From Methanocellaceae archaeon UBA148 (GTDB lineage: Archaea > Halobacteriota > UBA148), in contig DAHG01000041.1 in assembly GCA_002495885.1 (NCBI GenBank), positions 16,942 through 80,941 of the forward strand: DNA of 64,000 nt. The letters are read 5' to 3'. The notes beneath the pieces are model-generated. The model did not search any database. It saw nothing but the letters and a program-made list of their open reading frames with translations, and had not been told where the DNA came from. The position numbers and the translations under genes were made by a program. This document shows positions 8,465-16,001 of this stretch, piece after piece. Positions within the stretch are counted from its first letter, which is position 1. Each line of letters starts with the position of its first letter.

Positions 8465-9211
8465 ATGACTAAGAACATAGCAGAGAGATGGAACCTACCC
8501 ATGAGGACGATGCACTGGGTACATATGATCACAACTCTGATACTTATCGTCACAGGCTTCAGAATATATTTGGGCTGGGGCTTCCCTGCCACTTACACAG
8601 AGGCAAGGGCTTTACACATGGTTGCAGTTTGTGGATTTCTGGCCGCAAACGTCATCTTACTACCTTACGGCATGATCTTGGAGGCTCTAGAGGACTTCAA
8701 ACATCTTGGCATTAAGCAAGGAATCAAGCACTTTACAAAGGCGAATATGTTCGGTATAGAGGATGTACGGCGACTAAAGGCTATACTGCTCAACTTCTTT
8801 GGGAGACAAAAGGAATATCCAGCACTCACTATCTATGATGAGAAGAAAGGGTTTTATGTAAACCGAGCCCATCCGATCACGAAGATATTGATAGTGCTAG
8901 AGGCAATCGCAATCGCTCTCATCACGCTGACTGGCATCGTCATGTATGATGCCGATTGGGGGGTCATGGGACTCAACATAGGTGCAACCATAATTGGCGT
9001 TGTCACATGGATCATACCGTCTGGAGTGGACGCAATGGCCTTCTGTAGAACGCTACATCTCGGCACGATGTACTACTTCATCTTCGACCTGTTCATACAT
9101 GTGGGTATTCTGCAGTTGGACACAAAAGCCATACAGGCCTGGAAAGCAATGTTCTTCACTGGCAAGGAAGACCTCAGTAAATCTCCACGTGCAAAAATCA
9201 TAAAAAAATAG
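8465..9211 (+). CDS. Hydrogenase b-type cytochrome subunit
   Basis: Integral membrane dihaem cytochrome b (HyaC/VhoC/HupC type) that passes electrons from the hydrogenase small subunit to a membrane carrier (methanophenazine or a quinone). About five hydrophobic segments: residues near 14-40 (MRTMHWVHMITTLILIVTG), 52-75, 135-157, 165-185 and 195-220 (FCRTLHLGTMYYFIFDLFIHVGI). Histidines in helices 1, 2 and the last one (HWVHM, ALHMV, TLHLG, FIHVG) are the expected haem ligands. It lies ten bases downstream of the large subunit with an AGGAGA-like ribosome-binding site, so it is the third gene of the operon. A terminator follows immediately. The insertion KEYPALTIYDEKKGFY between helices is not explained. 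Confidence 0.9.
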   Translation: MTKNIAERWNLPMRTMHWVHMITTLILIVTGFRIYLGWGFPATYTEARALHMVAVCGFLAANVILLPYGMILEALEDFKHLGIKQGIKHFTKANMFGIEDVRRLKAILLNFFGRQKEYPALTIYDEKKGFYVNRAHPITKILIVLEAIAIALITLTGIVMYDADWGVMGLNIGATIIGVVTWIIPSGVDAMAFCRTLHLGTMYYFIFDLFIHVGILQLDTKAIQAWKAMFFTGKEDLSKSPRAKIIKK

Positions 9212-9237
9212 GGGGCTCTTCTGCCCTTTTCTTTTTT
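9211..9237 (+). terminator. Terminator after hydrogenase operon
   Basis: GGGC-TCTTCT-GCCC hairpin directly after the stop codon, then TTTTCTTTTTT, with further T-tracts to about 9280. Confidence 0.7.
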
Positions 9238-9286
9238 ATATTTTTAGACCTTTTTTTATTTTTTTGTTTATTTTTTTATTTTGTAT

Positions 9287-9361
9287 TCATTCTTTTTGTA
9301 TTTTCTTATGGAACTCTTTACCTTGAAGTAGTGATTTAGGTTCGTTATTTTTATTACTCAT
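9287..9361 (-). CDS. Possible 24-aa ORF with strong ribosome-binding site
   Basis: MSNKNNEPKSLLQGKEFHKKIQKE, preceded by GAGGTGAT eight bases before the ATG, an unusually good ribosome-binding site. The peptide is very basic and looks like the N-terminus of a longer protein cut short by a stop in an A/T-rich tract. It lies downstream of the gene at 9508-10038 on the same strand. It could be a real micro-ORF or the stump of a deleted gene; I do not recognise it. Confidence 0.3.
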   Translation of the reverse strand: MSNKNNEPKSLLQGKEFHKKIQKE

Positions 9362-9507
9362 TATTATCACCTCGCCCCTTTGAAAGTTATTTCTTCTAGT
9401 GTTCCTGATGTAAAAGAAGTCCGCATAAGGCTGAATTTGGGTAAATATCTGATTTCCATTTTATCAGCTGTTGGACAAAGTCCACTATACTTTGAATCAA
9501 TGCTAGA

Positions 9508-10038
9508 CTATCTAAATCGTTCAAGTTGCTGTATCTGTTCTTCAGATAGTAAGATTAGTCTATTTCTTTGATTTGGATAAATCTCTGCTTCATCCCACAA
9601 ATTTGAAATAACGCTCGTGGCAATACCGATTTTAACGCCACGGTCCTTCAAGTCATTTATCAATTTCTGAGAGCTAAAGAGATAAACATTCGAAATAAAC
9701 AGAGGTCTCGTAGTACCTCGTGATGAAGCAGCACTAGATTTTGGACCAGTAATGACAAGATAATAATCGGGTAAAGGGTCAGTACCTACATCCAGTACAT
9801 TTTCCCTTTTTGGATGGAATTTGATATTTACAGTACTCCCTTCAAGAGATTCTTGAGTGAAATTACCGTCAATTCCTTTTTCAACTGCAGATCGTTTAAG
9901 TTCTATCTTAAAGATTTCTGATGCGATGTATTCCCCTATGTGTCCGATCAATGAGGGACGTCCAATTATTTCTGCAATCTCAGCATCAATTTTGTTCTTG
10001 GCATGGATGAGTTCTGCAAGTCTTTCAAGCTTTTTCAT
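9508..10038 (-). CDS. Uncharacterised protein (possibly DUF6998-like, nuclease-like core)
   Basis: About 176 residues. An N-terminal helix (KKLERLAELIHAKNKIDAEIAEIIG) is followed by a core with IGHIGEYIASEIF, then DGNFTQES, GSTVNIKFHP and PLPDYYLVITGP. The E...D...xIK spacing resembles the PD-(D/E)xK nuclease fold seen in small archaeal and phage proteins, but this is a weak match and the family name is tentative. Start set at ATG 10038 (MKKLERL), with AGGGAT upstream; eleven residues longer if 10071 is used. It lies alone between the hydrogenase terminator and apbE, and no partner gene suggests its role. Confidence 0.55.
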   Translation of the reverse strand: MKKLERLAELIHAKNKIDAEIAEIIGRPSLIGHIGEYIASEIFKIELKRSAVEKGIDGNFTQESLEGSTVNIKFHPKRENVLDVGTDPLPDYYLVITGPKSSAASSRGTTRPLFISNVYLFSSQKLINDLKDRGVKIGIATSVISNLWDEAEIYPNQRNRLILLSEEQIQQLERFR

Positions 10039-10176
10039 GTTAACATCCCTTTTTCGTAATACGGATTTCACCTAAAACTTAATATTCAAACCCCCCAATA
10101 AAAAGATTCTCACTATTGTTATATTATCCAATCGTCAACTTAGCCGATAGAATTTTTACTTTCGGCAATACTAAGT

Positions 10177-11148
10177 TTAAGGAAAACCACTAGACCGGAT
10201 TATCTTTCCATCATTATCGATTATCAACGCCTCTGAGCCAGACCTTTCAACCAAACGTATGCCCTCTTCTGCTCCCAGCACAAATACGGCAGTTGATAAT
10301 GCATCCGCATCAATTGTATTTTCAGCAAGGATAGTTACGCTCATCAACCCCTGAACAATAGAACCAGTTCTTGGATCCATGATGTGAGGGGATTGTTTTT
10401 CTTCATTTAAATATCTCTCATAATTTCCACTCGTTGCAACTGCCTTATCGCAGAGCTCGATGGTAGTGATAGAGGCTTTCTTATCCTGTGGATTACGCAG
10501 GGCAACCCTCCATGGAGTTCCATCTAACTTATTTCCAAGGGTCCTCATATCCCCACCTGCGCTTACTAGTGCATGCTCTATGCCATTCTGCTTTAACGTT
10601 TCAATAGCCTTATCCACGGCGTAGCCCTTAGCAATCCCGCCCAGCGTTATGCCCATGCCTTCCTTTTTGAATCGTATTCTTCCACCCTTAAGGGTTATAT
10701 TTTTAGGATTGAGCAACTCCAAAGTCTCCTCAAGCTTCGCTTCTGTCGGAATGCATTTTTCCCATAACTCCATAAGAGGCAATACGGCAATGTTAAACGC
10801 TCCACTGCTCAGTCCCGAATGGTGATTTGCTCTCTCGATGACACGTATGGTGCCAGCATCTGCATAATCGCAGTAGCCGTTTTTGTTGAGCAGGCCTATA
10901 TCACTGCTATCCTTGTAGATGCTCATAAGATCGTTGATCTTATACATTTCTTCAAAGGAGATGTTCATCACATTCTTGGCCCAATCTACGTCGGAATGTA
11001 CCGCTGCTATCTTCACAGATGTCCCCATTATATTGCGCGTACCCTCTATGAGGTAGGCTCTCTTAGAACTCAGCCAGCTGCCAGTCAGGAGAGCCAATGA
11101 AAAAGCTGCGCAGCCTTTTATAAACTTCCTCCTATTTACCATTCTCAT
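10177..11148 (-). CDS. apbE: FAD:protein FMN transferase (ApbE), Tat-type signal
   Basis: Attaches FMN covalently to threonine in the S/TGATxS motifs of Rnf/Nqr subunits, here most likely RnfG (Thr211) and RnfD. Begins MRMVNRRKFIKGCAAFSLALLTG, a twin-arginine-like export signal, matching work on the outer face. Family motifs: GTRNIMGTSVKI near the N-terminus, GGIAKGYAVDKAIE and LVSAGGDMRTLG in the centre, HIMDPRTGS, and TIDADALSTAVFVLG near the C-terminus. Start fixed at 11148, where the ATG shares its A with the rnfB stop (TGATG), so translation is coupled; the longer frame would overlap rnfB by 60 bases. Last gene of the rnf operon. Confidence 0.93.
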   Translation of the reverse strand: MRMVNRRKFIKGCAAFSLALLTGSWLSSKRAYLIEGTRNIMGTSVKIAAVHSDVDWAKNVMNISFEEMYKINDLMSIYKDSSDIGLLNKNGYCDYADAGTIRVIERANHHSGLSSGAFNIAVLPLMELWEKCIPTEAKLEETLELLNPKNITLKGGRIRFKKEGMGITLGGIAKGYAVDKAIETLKQNGIEHALVSAGGDMRTLGNKLDGTPWRVALRNPQDKKASITTIELCDKAVATSGNYERYLNEEKQSPHIMDPRTGSIVQGLMSVTILAENTIDADALSTAVFVLGAEEGIRLVERSGSEALIIDNDGKIIRSSGFP

Positions 11149-11933
11149 CACCCCAATATCCCAATCGCATTTCTCGGACATTTTTCCACGCAGACGCCAC
11201 AACCGGTGCACTTCTCCTGGTCGATTAAGGCCAAATTATCCTTAAGCGTTATCGCATTTGAAGGACAGGCTTTCACACAGATGCCACAGCCCATACAGCC
11301 GAATTTGCAGATCTCTTTTACATACTTGCCTTTATCTTTCGAAAAGCATAGTACGCGGACTTTTTGGCTGATCTTTCTCAGTGTCAAAATACCCTTTGGA
11401 CATACACTCACGCATACACCGCAACCCTTGCATTTATTTTCATCTATTACTGGCAGCCTATTCTCACCGATGGTAATCGCACCAAAGGGACAAGCCCTCA
11501 CACAGCTGCCATGCCCTATGCAGCCGTAGGAGCATGCCTTTTCCCCCTCTGCGATTAGCATAGCTGCTTTGCAATCCTCCACGCCATCATACTCGAATCT
11601 GCTAAGGCAGTTTACCCCACCATTGCACAGGACAACAGCAACCTCTTTCTCCTTTTCTTCCACGCAAACGCCTACACACTCTCCAATATTTTTTACGCAA
11701 CTAAAGCTAGCCGATGTACAAACATCTGGCGGGAGTTCTCCTTTGGCGATACGTTCTGCACAGGCTGCGCATCCTGCACACCCACATGCACCACAGTTAG
11801 CACCTGGCAGGAATGCCAGTATTGCCTCCACTTTCGGGTCTGCTTCAACATGGAACTTTTTCGACGCCCATATCAGCATCATGCTACATCCAAGTCCTAC
11901 AGTGCCCAGAACTGTAATAGCCGCGCCTAGAAT
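11148..11933 (-). CDS. rnfB: RnfB, Fe-S subunit of Rnf; probable ATT start
   Basis: Ferredoxin-accepting subunit of the Rnf ion-translocating complex. It has the GANCGACGCAGC-A-AC [4Fe-4S] domain, then ferredoxin-like repeats with four further CxxCxxCxxxCP motifs (CSYGCIGHGSCVRACP, CKGCGVCVSVCP, CGICVKACP, CTGCGVCVEKCP). With the first ATG (11882) the protein lacks most of the N-terminal membrane helix typical of RnfB. Reading 17 codons further up gives ILGAAITVLGTVGLGCS, which completes it. No ATG, GTG or TTG exists there, but ATT at 11933 has GGGGTGAT three bases upstream and overlaps the rnfA stop by a few bases. I therefore propose an ATT start (261 aa). Confidence 0.9.
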   Translation of the reverse strand: MLGAAITVLGTVGLGCSMMLIWASKKFHVEADPKVEAILAFLPGANCGACGCAGCAACAERIAKGELPPDVCTSASFSCVKNIGECVGVCVEEKEKEVAVVLCNGGVNCLSRFEYDGVEDCKAAMLIAEGEKACSYGCIGHGSCVRACPFGAITIGENRLPVIDENKCKGCGVCVSVCPKGILTLRKISQKVRVLCFSKDKGKYVKEICKFGCMGCGICVKACPSNAITLKDNLALIDQEKCTGCGVCVEKCPRNAIGILG

Positions 11934-12523
11934 TGTATCACCCCGAAGTAGTTCACAAAGATCAATGATAGCAGCGCAGCAACTAAAAATGCGCCAGTAA
12001 ACCCTCCAAACATATCAACGCCCCTTTGCAATAGTTTCTCCCTTATTCCTGATGCAAGGAGCATGACCAGACCAAATCCTAGTCCACCACTGATGCCGTA
12101 TACGACGCTCCCCACATAGGAATAATTTTGTTGAGCGTTCAGCAAAACCACACCAAGCACAGCACAGTTAGTCGTTATCAAGGGCAGGTATATCCCCAGC
12201 GATCTGTATAAAGCCGGTTGATGTTTGCGAATGATAAATTCTACCAACTGAACAAAGGACGCGATGAGCAAGATGAAGCAGATTGTCTGTAGAAACTCCA
12301 AGCCGAAAGGTACCAAGATGAAATGGAAGATGGGCCAGGTAATGATAGACGCCATACCCATTACAAAGGTTACGGCCATCGACATGCCTATCGAGCTACT
12401 CATATCCTTGGTCAACCCTAGGAAAGAGCATAGTCCTAGAAACATAACCAACAGGAAGTTCTTAGTAAAAATCCCAGCTATCAACAGCTCAAGTAAGTTT
12501 TCTGTCGGAAGCAATGCAGGCAT
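11927..12523 (-). CDS. rnfA: RnfA, integral membrane subunit
   Basis: One of the two homologous six-helix membrane subunits of Rnf (pair with RnfE), which together hold a [2Fe-2S] centre and carry electrons across the membrane. Hydrophobic segments alternate from FTKNFLLVMFLGLCSFLGL to AFLVAALLSLIFVNYFGV. The Cys in the LGLC segment and the Cys in YLPLITTNCAVLG are the family Fe-S ligands. Start at ATG 12523 with GGAGGGG just upstream, in preference to 12541, which would overlap rnfE. The stop overlaps the proposed rnfB start. Confidence 0.93.
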   Translation of the reverse strand: MPALLPTENLLELLIAGIFTKNFLLVMFLGLCSFLGLTKDMSSSIGMSMAVTFVMGMASIITWPIFHFILVPFGLEFLQTICFILLIASFVQLVEFIIRKHQPALYRSLGIYLPLITTNCAVLGVVLLNAQQNYSYVGSVVYGISGGLGFGLVMLLASGIREKLLQRGVDMFGGFTGAFLVAALLSLIFVNYFGVIQF

Positions 12524-12524
12524 C

Positions 12525-13187
12525 TTATCCCCTCCTCTCACTCATCTTTTTTCCCATGAACTTGAACATGAACATGAGCGATCCTATGGTGAAAAACGCT
12601 CCAGGCGAGAGTATCATGACTGTGGCAGGCTCGATAGGTATGTGCAAGGTAGCCAGCTCCAGAAAGCCAATTTGTCCGTTCTCCAACAACCATAGCATGA
12701 CAAAGGTGATCTTTCCAGTCCCTAGCAGCTCTCTGATACCCCCAATCAACATCAGCACCAAGATATAACCAACTGATATCCCCAATGCATCCGTTATCGA
12801 GGGCAGAACAGGATTTTTACTGGCATATGCCTCTGCCCTTCCGATGACGATGCAGTTCACCACAATCAACGGTACAAATATGCCCAGCGCTTCATACAAA
12901 GGCGGTAGATATGCTTGTAGAACTATGTCTATTATCGTGACAAAGGTAGCGATGATCACAATAAAAATGGGCAATCGTACAATAGATGGGGTCTGATTCC
13001 TTAGCAAGGATATGAACAAGTTGGACCCCAGTAGAACGAAAGTGAAAGCCAATCCCATCCCCAACCCGTTCTCAAAGGACGTAGTAACCGCTAGAGTGGG
13101 ACATATGCCCAGCACCAAACAAAACACAGGGTTATTTTTTATTATCCCCTTGGTAAATTCGCTTAAGAGGCTTGGTCTATCCGTCAC
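12525..13187 (-). CDS. rnfE: RnfE, integral membrane subunit
   Basis: Six-helix partner of RnfA. The N-terminus SEFTKGIIKNNPVFCLVLGICPTLAVTTS is a typical RnfE/NqrD signature, with the conserved Cys in LGICPTLAVT; FVPLIVVNCIVIGRAEAYAS carries the second. The start is a GTG at 13187, three bases after the rnfG stop. Length 220 aa, normal for the family. The rnfCDGEAB order matches Methanosarcina and many bacteria. Confidence 0.93.
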   Translation of the reverse strand: MTDRPSLLSEFTKGIIKNNPVFCLVLGICPTLAVTTSFENGLGMGLAFTFVLLGSNLFISLLRNQTPSIVRLPIFIVIIATFVTIIDIVLQAYLPPLYEALGIFVPLIVVNCIVIGRAEAYASKNPVLPSITDALGISVGYILVLMLIGGIRELLGTGKITFVMLWLLENGQIGFLELATLHIPIEPATVMILSPGAFFTIGSLMFMFKFMGKKMSERRG

Positions 13188-13189
13188 TT

Positions 13190-13891
13190 TTATGCGACCT
13201 CCGTCTGGATTTCTCCTATTTTAGTTCTCATGGCGTCTACTACCGCTTGTGAGGATATGGTAGCACCGGTAATGGCATCAATTTTACCTTCGGGTGATAG
13301 ATGTAAATCCGCCACCGACAAACCAAGGAATTGATCTCGGAACGCTGTTTCTTTTATCTTTGCACCTAATCCTGCCGTCTCAGAGTGTCTCACCACTGTT
13401 ATGACAAGGACATTATAGTCCAAATCTATGGCGCCAGCCAGCAGTATGAGCCCTTGAGACCCTTGCTTTTCCACGAAAAAAACATAACCTACCAAATTTC
13501 CCGCATCATCGTAGGCTTCATAATAGACCGGTTCCTCCTCACCCCCCACTGGCGTAAACGTCGCTGCATCTGGCATAATCCGAGGCAATACCATCTCCAG
13601 ATTGGCCGCCATGTATGCTTGAGTAGTCTCATAGGTCGTGGATAGTGCACCTGCAGCCACCATTGCTATAAGAGTTAGCCTTGCTACAGTTCCTATAGCA
13701 TTCACGAGGGGTTCTCCTTTATGTTCTTTGTATATAATATAAGAAAACGGTAAAATTTCAAGGATTAGCACAACCAGTCCAACACCCAAGATCGTTGTTA
13801 CCGTGACCATAGGAAGAATTAAGATCAGAACAAACAAGGCCCCGATTATTCCGAGCAGTAATGCCACATACTTCAACTCTTCTTTAACCAT
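13190..13891 (-). CDS. rnfG: RnfG, covalent-FMN subunit
   Basis: Single N-terminal membrane anchor (about residues 8-55, possibly two helices) followed by an FMN-binding domain on the outer face. The attachment motif is ITGATISS with the acceptor Thr at residue 211; upstream, VVRHSETAGLGAKIKE is the family's glycine-rich block. FMN would be attached by the ApbE of the same operon. Length 233 aa. Its 5' end overlaps rnfD by 19 bases, consistent with coupled translation. Confidence 0.93.
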   Translation of the reverse strand: MVKEELKYVALLLGIIGALFVLILILPMVTVTTILGVGLVVLILEILPFSYIIYKEHKGEPLVNAIGTVARLTLIAMVAAGALSTTYETTQAYMAANLEMVLPRIMPDAATFTPVGGEEEPVYYEAYDDAGNLVGYVFFVEKQGSQGLILLAGAIDLDYNVLVITVVRHSETAGLGAKIKETAFRDQFLGLSVADLHLSPEGKIDAITGATISSQAVVDAMRTKIGEIQTEVA

Positions 13892-14742
13892 GACACGTAC
13901 CTCCTTGAAGGATTTGGCGCAGTATACTTATCTATCAAAGCAGTGAAACAATTCATCAATAAGATCGAGTAGCAAATGCCCTCAAAATAAGTACCAAATT
14001 GCCCATATATTATAATCAATATCCCACAACCTGCGCCGAAAATAAATCGTCCGATCTTAGTCACTGGGGTTGTCGAATGGTCGGTGGCAAGGAAAAAAAT
14101 ACCCAATATAAGAACACCAGTGAAGATCGATGAGAGATCTATACGAAGCAATAATGCAGACAGTGCCACAATCACAATAAAGCTCAATGGAATCCTCCAG
14201 TCGATATATCTCTTATATAACAGATATAGAGCCCCGATCATAGCAAGCGGTGAAACATCTGCCAGCCTGGTGGCACCATACTCCAGGATATAAGGCAGGG
14301 ATGCACCAAATCGGGGAGCAGATGCAAAAGTCATCAGCGATGGCCATGATATCATCAAAAAAGCCACCCCTACCAATGGCGGGTTAAATATGGTGTGACC
14401 CAAACCACCAAAGGCATGCTTGGCAAATACCATGGCGATCATCACCCCAACAATGGGTATCCAAAGCGGGATATTTGGCGGAAATAGCAATGCCAGCAAT
14501 AAACCAATGAGCACCGCATTGCCATCTTGGATGGTTATCCTTTTATCCGACATTTTCTGAAGGATCGCCTCAGTCAGAACTGCGGTAAGCACACTTACCA
14601 AAACGATATATAAAGCAGATAGTCCAAAGACATATACTGCCATAAGGGTTACTGGGAGTAATGCTATGACCATGCTCCACATGATTTTTTCTATGCTTAC
14701 ATCCTCTTTGATGTGCGGTGGCGCTGAGATGATAAGTTTCAT
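13873..14742 (-). CDS. rnfD: RnfD, membrane subunit
   Basis: NqrB-like integral membrane subunit with about eight to ten helices, holding flavin in the membrane. Diagnostic stretches are QDGNAVLIGLLLALLFPPNIPLW near the N-terminus, FAKHAFGGLGHTIFNPPLVG in the middle and FFLATDHSTTPVTKIGR late, where bacterial members have FMATDPVTSP. The usual SGAT flavinylation site is not obvious; the threonine stretch of the middle loop (residues about 150-165) has YGATRL instead. Starts four bases inside rnfC. 289 aa, slightly short compared with about 320 in bacteria. Confidence 0.9.
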   Translation of the reverse strand: MKLIISAPPHIKEDVSIEKIMWSMVIALLPVTLMAVYVFGLSALYIVLVSVLTAVLTEAILQKMSDKRITIQDGNAVLIGLLLALLFPPNIPLWIPIVGVMIAMVFAKHAFGGLGHTIFNPPLVGVAFLMISWPSLMTFASAPRFGASLPYILEYGATRLADVSPLAMIGALYLLYKRYIDWRIPLSFIVIVALSALLLRIDLSSIFTGVLILGIFFLATDHSTTPVTKIGRFIFGAGCGILIIIYGQFGTYFEGICYSILLMNCFTALIDKYTAPNPSRRYVSWLKKS

Positions 14743-15836
14743 TCTTTTTTCTCCAGCTCTGCCTTAGCATATTTTATCAACTGCACTATGGGTATCTTCG
14801 AAGGGCATACATAAGCGCAAGAGCCGCATTCTATGCAATCCTTCAACCGGTAGGTTACACAGACGTCAAATCTGGCATGGTCCGCAGAAATTGCCAGCAC
14901 ATTAGGTAAGAGGTCTTTTGGACACACATCAACACATCTAGCACAGTCAATACAAGGTCGTATTTCCCCTGTCGTGCCATCATACTGAACAAGTACCCCA
15001 TATGTGCCCTTGGTGACTGGCACTTCATCCGTATATTGAGCTGTGCCTGTCATTGGACCATTGACGATGATCTTCTCTGGTTCACCTTCATATCCACCGC
15101 AAGTTTCAATTAGGCTTCTAAGAGGGGCGCCTATTCTTGCCAATACGTTTTGTGATTCCTTTGCACCTGTTACCGTAACCACAGCCTCAATTAAAGGCTT
15201 GCCCAGAAACACTGCGTCATATACCGCTTTTGCAATTCCGATATTGCTAACCATTGCCTTTGAACCTTTAGCGATCGCATTTTTCATCAGATCCTCTGTA
15301 CATTGCACATAAGTTGTTTTTGACGGGATAATTTCTATTTCATTCTCCTTCGCATCTGCTTTCATGACCCCCATCACATCGGAATCACTATCGCAGATTA
15401 CAATGACGCCGCGGGATGCGCCCGTAGCCTTCATCAGAATTTTTAGCCCGCCCAATATCTCATCCAGATACTCTAACATTAGGGCATGATTTGCGGTCAC
15501 GTATGGCTTTTCGTCCGTACCATTCAAGATGACGATTTCTGATGGAGTTAATTCGATAGGTATTCCTGCCAGCTTCAGGATTTGTTTGATCCCCTCAGGG
15601 GAAGGATTCTCCTTCGGTTGAAATTCGATTGAAAGATCCTCACTGGTTTTGATAACCAGGCTCAGGACGTTTTTATTGGATAGTTTGGAGATTTCAACCA
15701 CTTCTCCAGAAACACTAGAATGTTCGCTTTCGCCTATCTTCTGACCAACATTCACGGTGTCGCCAATAGCTACCAGAGGCTCAGTCACAGGAATAACCAC
15801 TCTTTCAGGCACCTTCATGACCGCTATTTGCTTCAT
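14739..15836 (-). CDS. rnfC: RnfC, peripheral Fe-S subunit
   Basis: Peripheral subunit with a barrel-sandwich N-terminal domain (RVVIPVTEPLVAIGDTVNVGQKIG), a central Rossmann-like region (NGTDEKPYVTANHALML) and two [4Fe-4S] motifs, CIDCARCVDVCP and CIECGSCAYVCP, near residues 300 and 340. In bacteria this subunit meets NADH; in Methanosarcina-type Rnf the partner is a ferredoxin/cytochrome chain. At 365 aa it is clearly shorter than bacterial RnfC (about 440): the pre-barrel part, including the P-x-x-K-x-x-S and QHIGAP motifs, is missing. First recognised gene of the operon, preceded by a 48-aa ORF that overlaps it by ATGA. Confidence 0.93.
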   Translation of the reverse strand: MKQIAVMKVPERVVIPVTEPLVAIGDTVNVGQKIGESEHSSVSGEVVEISKLSNKNVLSLVIKTSEDLSIEFQPKENPSPEGIKQILKLAGIPIELTPSEIVILNGTDEKPYVTANHALMLEYLDEILGGLKILMKATGASRGVIVICDSDSDVMGVMKADAKENEIEIIPSKTTYVQCTEDLMKNAIAKGSKAMVSNIGIAKAVYDAVFLGKPLIEAVVTVTGAKESQNVLARIGAPLRSLIETCGGYEGEPEKIIVNGPMTGTAQYTDEVPVTKGTYGVLVQYDGTTGEIRPCIDCARCVDVCPKDLLPNVLAISADHARFDVCVTYRLKDCIECGSCAYVCPSKIPIVQLIKYAKAELEKKE

Positions 15837-15979
15837 TTGTCGCCTCTCGCATAAATCTCGTGTAGAACTTCCTCAATCCTATTCGATCCCTCAAAGCAGG
15901 ATTTGAGCCAAACGCCGAATGCATAAAGCCAGATACAATCTTTTCTACGCCCCAGACCCACCCCAATTTTTTGTAGCAT
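15833..15979 (-). CDS. 48-aa ORF translationally coupled to rnfC
   Basis: Starts ATG 15979; the stop overlaps the rnfC start as ATGA. The product begins MLQKIGVGLGRRKDCIWLY and ends EEVLHEIYARGDK. It has two cysteines, a Trp/Phe-rich centre (WLYAFGVWLKSCF) that could be a short membrane or amphipathic helix, and a charged C-terminal helix. In Methanosarcina the gene upstream of rnfC encodes a multihaem cytochrome; here only this small frame is present. The coupling is the main reason to believe it. No family recognised and no strong ribosome-binding site. Confidence 0.5.
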   Translation of the reverse strand: MLQKIGVGLGRRKDCIWLYAFGVWLKSCFEGSNRIEEVLHEIYARGDK

Positions 15980-16001
15980 AATTTTGATTTTAGAGAGCCC
16001 C

